From positions 124,001 through 188,000 of the forward strand of contig NZ_MUNU01000009.1 in assembly GCF_002001085.1 (NCBI RefSeq): a stretch of DNA of 64,000 nucleotides, read 5' to 3'. Positions 9,965 through 18,069 of this stretch are shown one piece after another. Positions within the stretch are counted from its first letter, which is position 1. Each line of letters starts with the position of its first letter. The position numbers and the translations under genes are program-made. The notes under the pieces were generated by a model. The model saw nothing but the letters and a program-made list of their open reading frames with translations, was not told the DNA's origin and ran no database searches. This stretch comes from Rhodanobacter sp. B05. Its GTDB lineage: Bacteria; Pseudomonadota; Gammaproteobacteria; Xanthomonadales; Rhodanobacteraceae.

Positions 9965-9999
9965 ACGGCGGGCCTGGATGGCCCGCCGTTTGTTTTTTC
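9965..9999 (+). terminator. Rho-independent terminator of the porin gene
   Basis: The hairpin CGGCGGGC / GCCCGCCG with a 6-nt loop is followed by TTTGTTTTTT, about 90 nt after the porin stop. The rest of the 335-base stretch between the porin and ppk (9878-10212) shows no other gene or clear element. Confidence 0.9.
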
Positions 10000-10212
10000 C
10001 GGTGTGCGAAACATGGCGCATTCGCCCAGCGTCCGTTGAAGCATCCGGAGATGCGCCGGAATACTGGAAGGCGCGCGGGTCGTCGGTCCATCCGGAAACC
10101 CGGCAGGGCGTCGTCGAAGGGCAGCAGCGCAGGTCATGGCACGCGATCGGGAGGCGCCGGATGTTGCCGGTGCCGGCATCGATCCGGGAGCTGGCAGCAA
10201 GCGAATCCCGAT

Positions 10213-12324
10213 TCAGGGCCTGAGCTGTTCCAGCAGCCACTGCTGCGCCGAATGCGGGGGCGCGTCGCCCGGCGTGGCGCGGTGGTATTGGCCACTGGCG
10301 TCCAGCAGCCACGCCTGCACGTTGTCGTCCAGGTAGTTTTGCAGCGTTTCCCGGAAGATGCGCGCCGCGAGACGGGCGTCGCGTATCGGGAAACATGCCT
10401 CGACACGGCGCAGCAGATTGCGCTCCATCCAGTCGGCCGACGAGCAGTAGAGTTCCGCGTCGCCGCCGTTGGCGAACCAGTACACGCGGCTGTGCTCGAG
10501 AAAGCGCCCCAGCACCGAACGCACGCGGATACGTTCCGAAACGCCGGGCAGCCCGGGGCGAAGCATGCAGGAGCCGCGTACGATCAGGTCGATCTCGACG
10601 CCGGCGCAGGAGGCGCCATAGAGCGCCTCGACCATGGAAGGTTCGTTCAGTGCGTTCATGCGCGCGACGATCCGGGCCGGGTTCCCCGCGCGCGCCTGCG
10701 CGATCTCGCGCTCGACCAGGGCCAGCAGGCCGCGGTGCAGGCTGAAGGGCGACTGCAGCACGTGTTCCAGCTCGACCACCGGCCCGAGGCTGCACAGCTG
10801 CTGGAAGATCCTGCCCACGTCCGCGCAGATGCCGGCGTCCCTGGTCATCAGGCCGATGTCGGTATACAGGCGGCTGGTGGCCTGGTGGTAATTGCCGGTG
10901 GACAGGTGGGCATAGCGGCACAGCACGCCCCGTTCGCGGCGCACGATCAGCAGCATCTTGGCGTGGGTCTTGTAGCCGACGACGCCATACACGACCTGCA
11001 CGCCCGCTTCCTGCAGGCGGTCGGCCAGGCGGATGTTCGCTTCCTCATCGAAGCGCGCGCGCAGTTCGATGACGACGGTCACTTCCTTGCCGGATCTGGC
11101 GGCATCGACCAGGTATCCGATCAGGGGCGAATCCTCGCCGACGCGATAAAGCGTCTGCCGGATCGCCAGCACATCGGCATCCACGCTGGCCTGGCGCAGC
11201 AGTTCGAGCACCGGCGTGAAGGATTCGAACGGATGGTGCAGCAGCAGGTCGCCCTGGGCGATGGTCTCGAAAATGCCGGCGTCGGTCGTGAACGGCCGCG
11301 GCACGGTCGGCACGAATGGCGGGTATTTCAGGTCCGGGCGATCGACCATGTCGTAGACCGCCGACACGCGATGCAGATTGACCGGGCCACCGCACAGATA
11401 CACGTCGGCATCCGTCAGGCCGAAGTTGTCGAGCAGCATCTGTCGTATCGCCGGCGTGCAACCCTCGCCGAGTTCGAGCCGCACCGCTTCGGCATAACCG
11501 CGATCGCGCAATTCCACGCTCAGTACGCGCGCCAGATTCTCGGTATCGTCGTCTTCGAGTTCCAGTTCGGAATCGCGCGTGACGCGGAACTGGCAGGCGC
11601 CGCGGATCGCCATGCCGGGAAACATCGCGTCGGCGAATGCCTCGAGCAGGGTGGAGAGAAACACGAACTGGTGCGGCACATTGGCGACGCCCGGCGGCAT
11701 GCGGATCACGCGCGGCAGCGAGCGGGGTGCGCGCACCACGGCGACATTGCCCTCGCGTGCGAACGCGTCCTCGCCGTGCAGCACCACCGCGACGTTGAGG
11801 CTCTTGTTGAGGATCCGCGGAAATGGATGGGCCGAATTCAGCCCCAGCGGCGACAGCACCGGCAGGATCTCGCGCTGGAAAAGTTCGCGCGCCCAGCGCG
11901 TCTGCGCCGGCGACCATTGCGTGCTGTCGCTGAAGACGATGCCTTCACGGGCCATCGCCGGACGCAGTTCGTCGTTCCATGTTTCGTACTGGGCGTGCAT
12001 CAGCCGGGTGGCGCTTTCGCGTACCCGTGCCAGCACCTCGCTCAAGGGCATGCCGTCCGGGCCCGGGCGCGCGTCGCCATAGGCGATCCAGTGCCGGAGG
12101 CTGGCCACGCGCACCTCGAAGAATTCGTCGAGGTTGCGCACGGAAATGCACAGGAAGTGCAGCCGTTCCAGCAGCGGCACCGTGGCGGTGCGCGCCTGTG
12201 CCAGTACCCTGAAGTTGAATTCGAGCGCGGAAAGTTCGTGGTTGAGGTAGAGCTCCGGCGCCCGCAAGTCCATGCCGGCCGGCTCTGACGCGGCGTCTTG
12301 CGGTGCGGTCGCGGGATTCGTCAT
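10213..12324 (-). CDS. ppk: Polyphosphate kinase 1
   Basis: Makes polyphosphate from the gamma-phosphate of ATP, storing phosphate. The 703-residue protein has the N-terminal domain start (LYLNHELSALEFNFRVLAQA), the helical head region (NLDEFFEVR) and two PLD-like catalytic domains. The autophosphorylated His lies in GYKTHAKMLLIVRRE, and the second conserved His is in LSTGNYH. A canonical Pho box lies 92-109 nt upstream of the ATG (12416-12433), so expression should rise under phosphate limitation. Its neighbours are all Pho-linked. Confidence 0.97.
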   Translation of the reverse strand: MTNPATAPQDAASEPAGMDLRAPELYLNHELSALEFNFRVLAQARTATVPLLERLHFLCISVRNLDEFFEVRVASLRHWIAYGDARPGPDGMPLSEVLARVRESATRLMHAQYETWNDELRPAMAREGIVFSDSTQWSPAQTRWARELFQREILPVLSPLGLNSAHPFPRILNKSLNVAVVLHGEDAFAREGNVAVVRAPRSLPRVIRMPPGVANVPHQFVFLSTLLEAFADAMFPGMAIRGACQFRVTRDSELELEDDDTENLARVLSVELRDRGYAEAVRLELGEGCTPAIRQMLLDNFGLTDADVYLCGGPVNLHRVSAVYDMVDRPDLKYPPFVPTVPRPFTTDAGIFETIAQGDLLLHHPFESFTPVLELLRQASVDADVLAIRQTLYRVGEDSPLIGYLVDAARSGKEVTVVIELRARFDEEANIRLADRLQEAGVQVVYGVVGYKTHAKMLLIVRRERGVLCRYAHLSTGNYHQATSRLYTDIGLMTRDAGICADVGRIFQQLCSLGPVVELEHVLQSPFSLHRGLLALVEREIAQARAGNPARIVARMNALNEPSMVEALYGASCAGVEIDLIVRGSCMLRPGLPGVSERIRVRSVLGRFLEHSRVYWFANGGDAELYCSSADWMERNLLRRVEACFPIRDARLAARIFRETLQNYLDDNVQAWLLDASGQYHRATPGDAPPHSAQQWLLEQLRP

Positions 12325-12399
12325 GGGCTCGGGCTGGTTGGCGGCAACCGCCGGCGGCGCAGGGGCGCACGCCGCAACATGCAGGTCGGTCTATCCGCG

Positions 12400-12433
12400 A
12401 TTGGAGCGCCGCTGCATGACATCCCGATGACAG
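12400..12433 (-). promoter_or_regulatory. Candidate PhoB-dependent promoter of ppk
   Basis: On the minus strand 12433-12416 is CTGTCAT-CGGG-ATGTCAT, the best Pho box in the window (13 of 14 half-site bases match CTGTCAT). After exactly 10 bases comes TCCAAT (12405-12400), the same -10 as the pstS site. Transcription would start near 12394, leaving a leader of about 70 nt. Confidence 0.8.
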
Positions 12434-12460
12434 TCGGCGGGAGTTTTCAACGGGGTGGTT

Positions 12461-13027
12461 TCAAACGGCGGCGAGTGCGCCGAGCAGCAGGGGGTCGAGC
12501 CACAGCGAGCCGACGCCGAGCAGCGCGCCGAGCGCTGCGCCGGCGAGCACGTCGGTCGGATAGTGCAGGCCAAGGATCACCCGCGACATCGCCACCAGCA
12601 CGGCGAACAGGGCCAGCGGCGGGGCCAGCACGGGAAACCAGGCGGTGGCGACGATGCCGAAGCTCACGGCATGCAGCGTGTGCCCGGACGGGAAACTGTA
12701 TTCGTCCAGTGGTGGCGCACGCGCGACCACGCCGGAGTGCACGCGGAACGGCCGCAAGCGGCGGGTGCGGCGCTTCAGTGTCCGGTACAGCAGCCACGCA
12801 ACGATGCCGGTGCACAGCATTTGCAGGGCGGCATGCAGGCCGCGCCTGCCGGCGCAGGTCGCCAGCGCAGCCATCAGTCCATACCAGAGCCAGCCGTCGC
12901 CCAGGCGGCTGACCGCGCCGAACGTCCGATGCACGCCACGATGTTCAGCCCAGCGGCTGGCCAGCAGGCACAGGCGGGGATCCAGGGCCCGGCCTGTTCG
13001 CTCAGGCGACGGCGCGGAGATGGTCAT
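12461..13027 (-). CDS. PAP2-family membrane phosphatase
   Basis: A 188-residue integral membrane phosphatase with several hydrophobic helices. The three PAP2 motifs are complete: KRRTRRLRP (K-x6-RP), the PSGH motif in FPSGHTLHAV, and SRVILGLHYPTD (SR-x5-H-x3-D). Family members dephosphorylate phosphatidic acid, phosphatidylglycerol phosphate or undecaprenyl pyrophosphate. It overlaps the end of the upstream glycosyltransferase gene by 26 nt, so the two are translated as a pair. In a phosphate-starvation island a role in phospholipid turnover to diacylglycerol is plausible but inferred. Confidence 0.85.
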   Translation of the reverse strand: MTISAPSPERTGRALDPRLCLLASRWAEHRGVHRTFGAVSRLGDGWLWYGLMAALATCAGRRGLHAALQMLCTGIVAWLLYRTLKRRTRRLRPFRVHSGVVARAPPLDEYSFPSGHTLHAVSFGIVATAWFPVLAPPLALFAVLVAMSRVILGLHYPTDVLAGAALGALLGVGSLWLDPLLLGALAAV

Positions 13028-14147
13028 CGGGATATCCGCGTACCAGTGAGGTCAGCAGTTTCTCGAACTCGGCGATCACCGCATCCGGCGGGCAACGCAG
13101 GGCGGCGCGTCGCGCGTTGGCGCCCAGCAGCCGGCGCGTCTCGGGATCCAGGCCGAGCTGGTAGGCCGACGTGATGAAACCGCGCGCGTCCGTCGGCGGC
13201 ACGACCAGCCCCGAGACGCCGTTGGCGACGTGCTCCTGCGCTGCCGCATGGTCGAAGGCGACCAGCGCCAGCCCTGACGCCATCGCCTCCAGCACGACGT
13301 TGCCGAAGGTCTCCGACAGGCTCGGAAACAGGAACAGATCCGCGCTGGCGTAGTGTGCGGCGAGTTCGGCCTCGCGCTTTGTGCCGACAAACAACGCATC
13401 CGGGTAGGCGCTGGCCAGTGTCTCGTGCTGCGGGCCATCGCCGACCAGCACGATGCGCGAGGCGGGGCGGTGTGCGTGCAGGGCCCGGAACGCCTGCACG
13501 GCGAGCCCGAGGTTCTTTTCCGCGGCGATCCGGCCGACGCACAGCATCACCAGGGCGTCGTCGTGCACGCCCCAGCTCCGGCGCAATGCCGGGTCGCGCC
13601 GTTCCGGCGAGAACAGGGTGGTGTCGACGCCGCGGCGCAGCTTCTGCACGTGATCGATGCCGGCGTCCATCAGTTCGGCCTGCAAGGCCCTGGTCGGAAC
13701 CAGGGTCATTTGCGCGCGGCGGTGGAATCCCAGCAGGTGGTTGCGCACCAGCGGCGCCAGCAGTCCGATGCCGTAGTGGGCGGCGTAGTCGTGGAAGCGC
13801 GTGTGGAAGCCGGTCAGGACCGGTATGTCCAGGGCATTGGCCGTGCGCATCGCCGATGCGCCCAGCGGGCCCTCGGTCGCGATGTAGATCGCGTCGGGCC
13901 GCCGTGCGTTCCAGCGCCTGCGCAGCGCGTTGCCCGCGGGCAGGCCGAACTGCACGCTCGGATAGCGCGGCATGGCCACGCCACGTGCGCAGACCAGGCC
14001 GACCTTGCCGTCGCGACCGTCGGCGCCCGGCCGCACCACTTCGACTTCACAGTCGCGTGCGGCCAGGCCTTCGGCGAGCGTGCGCACGGTCAGGGCGACG
14101 CCATTCACTTGTGGTGGCCAGGTTTCCGTGACGAAGGTGATCCGCAT
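13002..14147 (-). CDS. GT4-family glycosyltransferase (candidate glycolipid synthase)
   Basis: A 381-residue GT-B enzyme. The N-terminal domain begins MRITFVTETWPPQVNGVALT, like sulfolipid synthase SqdX, MgtA and related diacylglycerol or mannosyl transferases. The C-terminal donor-binding domain has VGRIAAEKN and the E-x7-E motif ETFGNVVLE. I start at the ATG ending at 14147, which has GGGAGAG before it; upstream residues are not family-like. It is coupled to the PAP2 phosphatase by overlap and lies between ppk and phoR. A phosphorus-free glycolipid product fits this setting but is inferred. No Pho box faces this gene. Confidence 0.85.
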   Translation of the reverse strand: MRITFVTETWPPQVNGVALTVRTLAEGLAARDCEVEVVRPGADGRDGKVGLVCARGVAMPRYPSVQFGLPAGNALRRRWNARRPDAIYIATEGPLGASAMRTANALDIPVLTGFHTRFHDYAAHYGIGLLAPLVRNHLLGFHRRAQMTLVPTRALQAELMDAGIDHVQKLRRGVDTTLFSPERRDPALRRSWGVHDDALVMLCVGRIAAEKNLGLAVQAFRALHAHRPASRIVLVGDGPQHETLASAYPDALFVGTKREAELAAHYASADLFLFPSLSETFGNVVLEAMASGLALVAFDHAAAQEHVANGVSGLVVPPTDARGFITSAYQLGLDPETRRLLGANARRAALRCPPDAVIAEFEKLLTSLVRGYPDDHLRAVA

Positions 14148-14277
14148 CGCTGCTCTCCCGTCGGGACTGCTGCGGATCTTCGCGCTGTTGTATTGCACCA
14201 ACGCGACGGGGGCGTGACTCCCGTGCGCGACCTGCGCAGACCCTGGCGCCTGGCGCAGCTTCCGCGCAGTCCCATGC

Positions 14278-14311
14278 ATGTCATCGGCTTGTCATTCTGG
14301 AGCGTGACAAT
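14278..14311 (+). promoter_or_regulatory. Candidate PhoB-dependent promoter pointing at a non-coding region
   Basis: 14278-14295 is ATGTCAT-CGGC-TTGTCAT, two half sites each matching CTGTCAT at six of seven. Ten bases later GACAAT (14306-14311) fits a -10. The site faces right, away from the glycosyltransferase gene and into a region with no plus-strand gene, only a terminator 77 nt further on. Confidence 0.7.
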
Positions 14312-14317
14312 GCTTCT

Positions 14318-14419
14318 GCCTGTCGTGACTCCCCTCCATGGCAAGGCAGCTGGAGAAAGCCGCTCTCTCCCCTCCCCAATCGGCCTGCGGCGTGGATCCC
14401 TTCCACGCCGTATTTTTTT
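14318..14419 (+). ncRNA. Candidate PhoB-activated small RNA with C-rich loops
   Basis: Not annotated by homology; proposed from the sequence. Downstream of the Pho promoter, TGCCT (14317-14321) can pair with AGGCA (14344-14348), exposing a loop with CCCCTCC. GCCG (14359-14362) can pair with CGGC (14381-14384), exposing CTCTCTCCCCTCCCC. An intrinsic terminator follows (CGGCGTGG/CCACGCCG, 14388-14410, then TATTTTTTT to 14419). The layout, hairpins presenting CCCC-type loops that can bind Shine-Dalgarno sequences, resembles the Xanthomonas sRNA sX13. The only ATG inside (14338) opens a frame that runs through the terminator into antisense phoR, so coding is unlikely. Confidence 0.6.
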
Positions 14420-14447
14420 GTGCGACAGGCGCCTTCCGCATGAAGGC

Positions 14448-15731
14448 TCAGTCAGGCGATGCCTCGGCCCGGCTGCTGCCGTCGTTTTCCGGCGGCAGCA
14501 CGCGTGAGGCTTCCATCACGCAGGAGAAGGTCGAGCCCCGGCCGGGTTCGCTTTCGATGACCAGGCGGCTCTGGTGGAGGTTGAGCACGTGCTTGACGAT
14601 CGAGAGTCCGAGGCCGGTTCCGCCGGACTCGCGCGAGCGGCTGGAGGACACGCGATAGAAGCGCTCGGTGAGACGAACCAGATGCTCCGCGGAGATGCCC
14701 AGCCCGCTGTCGCGCACCGAGAAGACGGCTTCGCCGTCGGCGGTCTGCCGCCAGCCGATCACGATCTCGCCGCCGCTGGGCGTGTAGCGCACGGCATTGC
14801 TGACCAGGTTGGAGAAGGCGCTGTGCAGGTGGTGGATCGAGCCGCGCAAACGCGCCCGACTGCTCGCCTCGACGGTGATGCCATGCCTTCCCCGGCTGAG
14901 TGCCTCGGCTTCGCGACGCAGCGTCTCCAGCAGCGGGACCATGGCCACCTCCTCGTCGGGCAGGGCTTCACGGGTTTCCAGGCGCGACAGGGTCAGCAAG
15001 TCCTCGACGATCTGCCGCATCCGTTGCGATTGCATGCGCATCTCGCCGAGCACGGGAGCCAGTTCCGGGACGTCCGTCGGATCCAGCAGCTCCAGGTAAC
15101 CGTGGATGACCGTCAGCGGCGTGCGCAACTCGTGCGATACGTTGGCCACGAAATCGCGTCGCACCTGCTCCAGGCGACTGAGCGTGCTTATGTCGCGCGC
15201 GAGCAGCAGCCGCAGATGCGCGCCGAACGGCATCAGCGTCACGCTCAACCGCAGCGACGGATCCGCCGGGGCCGGCATGTCGGTGGCCGACTCGGCCATG
15301 TCCGTCTGCAGCCATGTGCCCAGCTCGCTGCCGGCCAGTCGCCTGGTCAGCGAGCCTTCGGGGTGTCGCTCGCGCAACCCGAGCAGGCGGGTCGCCGCCG
15401 CATTGAACCAGCGCACGTTTCCCCGGGCATCGAGCAGCACGACGGCATCCGGCAGGGCGCCCGCCGCATCACGTACGTCATGCAGCTGGGCCACCAGACG
15501 ACGACGTTTCTGTCTCTGGTCGGGGGAGGGGAGCGGCACATTTTTCGCGTCGCGGTCCGTCGCCTTCATGTCCACAACCAGCCATGCCAATGTGATGATC
15601 TGTCCGCCGAGAACCACGCCGAAAGACCACCAGCTCAGCCCCCACACCGCCGTCGCCACGGCAGCCAGCACCAGGGTGGCGACCAGGACGGCAGCAGGCC
15701 CAGTGGGAAACCCCGGATTGGCGTGACGCAT
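14448..15731 (-). CDS. phoR: Phosphate regulon sensor kinase PhoR
   Basis: Inner-membrane histidine kinase that phosphorylates PhoB under phosphate limitation. The 427-residue protein has two N-terminal membrane helices with almost no periplasmic loop, typical of PhoR, which reads the Pst-PhoU state instead of an external ligand. A PAS domain (about 95-190) follows, then H-box FVANVSHELRTPLTVIHGYL, N-box SNLVSNAVRY, G1 DSGLGI and G2 GGTGLGLSIVKH. It lies 15 nt downstream of phoB in the same operon. Confidence 0.95.
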   Translation of the reverse strand: MRHANPGFPTGPAAVLVATLVLAAVATAVWGLSWWSFGVVLGGQIITLAWLVVDMKATDRDAKNVPLPSPDQRQKRRRLVAQLHDVRDAAGALPDAVVLLDARGNVRWFNAAATRLLGLRERHPEGSLTRRLAGSELGTWLQTDMAESATDMPAPADPSLRLSVTLMPFGAHLRLLLARDISTLSRLEQVRRDFVANVSHELRTPLTVIHGYLELLDPTDVPELAPVLGEMRMQSQRMRQIVEDLLTLSRLETREALPDEEVAMVPLLETLRREAEALSRGRHGITVEASSRARLRGSIHHLHSAFSNLVSNAVRYTPSGGEIVIGWRQTADGEAVFSVRDSGLGISAEHLVRLTERFYRVSSSRSRESGGTGLGLSIVKHVLNLHQSRLVIESEPGRGSTFSCVMEASRVLPPENDGSSRAEASPD

Positions 15732-15746
15732 GCGCGGACTTCGCGA

Positions 15747-16451
15747 CTAGGCGCGCGCGGGCGCGGGGTGGGCGGAAAACCGGTAGCCCGTGCCGCGCAC
15801 GGTCTGTATCAGGGTGTCGAGGTTGCAGGCTTCCAGCGTCTTGCGCAGGCGGCGGATATGCACGTCGACGGTGCGCTCCTCCACGTACACGCTGCCGCCC
15901 CAGACGTGGTCGAGCAACTGGGCGCGGGAATACACGCGCTCGGCGTGCGTCATGAAGAAATGCAGCAGGCGATACTCGGTCGGCCCGATGGTGACCTGCT
16001 GATCGCCGGCGTACACCCGATGCGCCAGGCCGTCGATGCGCAGGCCGCCGAGGTCGATCATGCCCGAGCTGTCTTCGCCGTGGCTGCGGCGCAGCACGGC
16101 CTTGATCCGTGCCACCAGTTCGCGCGCGGAGAACGGCTTGACGACGTAGTCGTCGACGCCGGCGTCGAGCCCGGCGACGCGATCGGTCTCCTCGCCGCGC
16201 GCGGTGAGCATGATGATCGGCAGTTCGCGGGTCAGGTCGTCCCGGCGCAAGCGCCGCGCCAGATCCATGCCGCTGATGCCCGGCAGCATCCAGTCAAGCA
16301 GGATGAGATCGGGAATCTTCTCGGCGATCGCCAGCTGCGCCTCGCCGGCATCGCCGGCGGTGACCGGCAACATGTCCGCCTTACGCAGCGCGAACGCCAC
16401 CATGTCGCGGATCGGGGCCTCGTCTTCGATGATCAGGATGCGCTTTTGCAT
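15747..16451 (-). CDS. phoB: Phosphate regulon response regulator PhoB
   Basis: DNA-binding activator of the Pho regulon. The 234-residue OmpR-type protein has a receiver with acidic pocket IIEDEA, phospho-acceptor Asp in [10 protein letters not shown] and Lys in VVKPFS. A winged-helix domain follows ([20 protein letters not shown] ... [13 protein letters not shown]). It should bind the CTGTCAT-type repeats found upstream of pstS, the porin, ppk, the candidate sRNA and possibly its own gene. Confidence 0.97.
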   Translation of the reverse strand: MQKRILIIEDEAPIRDMVAFALRKADMLPVTAGDAGEAQLAIAEKIPDLILLDWMLPGISGMDLARRLRRDDLTRELPIIMLTARGEETDRVAGLDAGVDDYVVKPFSARELVARIKAVLRRSHGEDSSGMIDLGGLRIDGLAHRVYAGDQQVTIGPTEYRLLHFFMTHAERVYSRAQLLDHVWGGSVYVEERTVDVHIRRLRKTLEACNLDTLIQTVRGTGYRFSAHPAPARA

Positions 16452-16477
16452 GGGTCGCTCATTGGACTATGCGAACT

Positions 16478-16511
16478 ATGGCAGCACGGTAATATTACGC
16501 GAGGATGACAG
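16478..16511 (-). promoter_or_regulatory. Weak candidate Pho promoter of phoBR
   Basis: On the minus strand 16511-16494 is CTGTCAT-CCTC-GCGTAAT. The first half is perfect, the second matches only four of seven. TGCCAT (16483-16478) follows at the same 10-bp spacing seen at the other Pho sites. Autoregulation of phoBR is common in other bacteria, which supports the call. Confidence 0.45.
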
Positions 16512-16639
16512 TGGCCGTGGCGCTGCGCCAGACGGCGTTCCGGGCGCGAACCCGGCTTGTGGCCAGCCGCGTCCCATGCGCTGCTCGACCGGCGTGCACT
16601 CCCCTATACTGGCGGCTTCACGGGCATGGGGAGAGTTTC

Positions 16640-17605
16640 ATGGGTTTCGGACAGTTGCTTGCGCTGGTTGTCGTGGTGGTGGTCATCATCGGCATCGTCA
16701 AGCTGGTGCGCATCGTGCCGCAGGGTTTCGAGTGGACGGTGGAGACATTCGGCAAGTACACCAGCACCCTGAGCCCGGGATTGCATTTCCTGATCCCGAT
16801 CTACCAGGCGATCGGGCGCAAGATCAACATGATGGAACAGGTGCTCGACGTGCCCTCGCAGGACGTGATCACCAAGGACAACGCGGTGGTGCGCGTCGAC
16901 GGCGTGGTGTTCTACCAGGTGCTGGACGCGTCGAAGGCGGCGTATGAGGTGTCCAATCTCGAGCAGGCGTCGCTGGCGCTGGTGATGACCAATATCCGTA
17001 CCGTGCTCGGCTCGATGGATCTGGACGAGTCCCTGAGCCAGCGCGACGCGATCAACGCGAAGCTGCTGAAAGTGGTGGACGAGGCGACCCATCCGTGGGG
17101 CGTCAAGGTCAACCGCATCGAGATCAAGGACATTGCGCCGCCGCGCGACCTGATCGATGCGATGGCACGGCAGATGAAGGCCGAGCGCGAGAAGCGCGCC
17201 AACATTCTCGATGCCGAGGGCTTCCGTCAGGCGGCGATCCTCAAGGCCGAGGGCGAGAAGCAGTCGGTGATCCTGGCCGCCGAAGGCGAGAAGGAGGCCG
17301 CCTTCCGCGCCGCCGAGGCGCGCGAGCGTTCGGCCGAGGCGGAAGCCAAGGCGACCACGATGGTGTCCAACTCGATCGCCAACGGCAACGTCAACGCATT
17401 GAACTACTTCGTTGCGAACAACTACGTCGAGGCGCTGAAGGAAATGGCCAAGTCGCCGAACCAGAAGATGCTGCTGCTGCCGATCGAGGCCACCGGCATC
17501 CTCGGCTCGCTGGCCGGCATCGCCGAGCTGGCGAAGGAATCGTTGGGTCAGCAGCAGCGGTCGGTGGCGATCCAGCCCCCGCTCGGCCAGCCACCCTTGC
17601 GTTGA
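16640..17605 (+). CDS. Stomatin/prohibitin (SPFH) membrane protein, QmcA-like
   Basis: A 321-residue protein anchored by one N-terminal helix ([20 protein letters not shown]), followed by an SPFH domain beginning [17 protein letters not shown] and a charged, Ala/Glu-rich coiled coil (about residues 190-260). I start at ATG 16640 after GGGGAGAG; the longer open frame upstream is not family-like. Bacterial SPFH proteins scaffold membrane microdomains and partner with NfeD proteins, and an nfeD-like gene follows 17 nt downstream. Confidence 0.9.
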   Translation: MGFGQLLALVVVVVVIIGIVKLVRIVPQGFEWTVETFGKYTSTLSPGLHFLIPIYQAIGRKINMMEQVLDVPSQDVITKDNAVVRVDGVVFYQVLDASKAAYEVSNLEQASLALVMTNIRTVLGSMDLDESLSQRDAINAKLLKVVDEATHPWGVKVNRIEIKDIAPPRDLIDAMARQMKAEREKRANILDAEGFRQAAILKAEGEKQSVILAAEGEKEAAFRAAEARERSAEAEAKATTMVSNSIANGNVNALNYFVANNYVEALKEMAKSPNQKMLLLPIEATGILGSLAGIAELAKESLGQQQRSVAIQPPLGQPPLR

Positions 17606-17622
17606 GTCGGGAGCATCCTGCG

Positions 17623-18069
17623 ATGTGGCAATTGTCGACACATTATCTCTGGTGGATCCTCGCCCTGCTGCTGATCGCCGGCGAGCTGCTGCTGCCCGGC
17701 TATTTCCTCCTCTGGATCGGCGTGGCGGCGGCGCTGATGGGCGTGCTGCTGTGGGTCGCGCCCGGCTTGAGCCTGCTGACGCAGGCGATCCTGTTCGGCC
17801 TGCTCGCGTTCGCCGCGTGCTTCGCCTATGCGCGCTGGCTGCGACCGAAGCTGGAGCGACGCGCGCCGGGCAGTGCGCGGCTGAACCGGCGCGCCGAACA
17901 GATGATCGGTCAGCGCTACGAGTTGATCGAGGCGATCGTCAACGGTCGCGGCAAGGCTCGCGTGGGCGATGGTCAGTGGCTGGTCAGTGGCCCGGATCTG
18001 CCGCTGGGCAGCACGGTGGAAGTGATCGCCGTCGATGGCACCACCCTGAAGGTGCGCGCGGCCGCATGA
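17623..18069 (+). CDS. NfeD-like membrane protein (short form)
   Basis: A 148-residue protein with three or four hydrophobic helices in the first half (WWILALLLIAGELLLPGYFL and following) and a C-terminal OB-fold domain (MIGQRYELIEAIVNGRGKAR ... STVEVIAVDGTTLKVRA). This is the short NfeD type without a serine-protease domain. Such proteins act with stomatin-like partners, here the gene just upstream. Its stop overlaps the next start (ATGA at 18066). Confidence 0.9.
   Translation: MWQLSTHYLWWILALLLIAGELLLPGYFLLWIGVAAALMGVLLWVAPGLSLLTQAILFGLLAFAACFAYARWLRPKLERRAPGSARLNRRAEQMIGQRYELIEAIVNGRGKARVGDGQWLVSGPDLPLGSTVEVIAVDGTTLKVRAAA

Noticed and set aside
9922-12288. A 788-codon open frame opposite ppk
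   Set aside because: It is an antisense shadow created by the GC-rich third positions of ppk; its residues are His/Arg/Ala-rich with no domain, and ppk itself is unmistakable.
14338-14658. Open frame starting inside the candidate sRNA
   Set aside because: It reads through the terminator hairpin and then antisense to phoR, has no ribosome binding site, and the product looks random.
14574-16508. A 644-codon open frame opposite phoR and phoB
   Set aside because: Antisense shadow; it runs across two genes and the intergenic gap and has no family signature.
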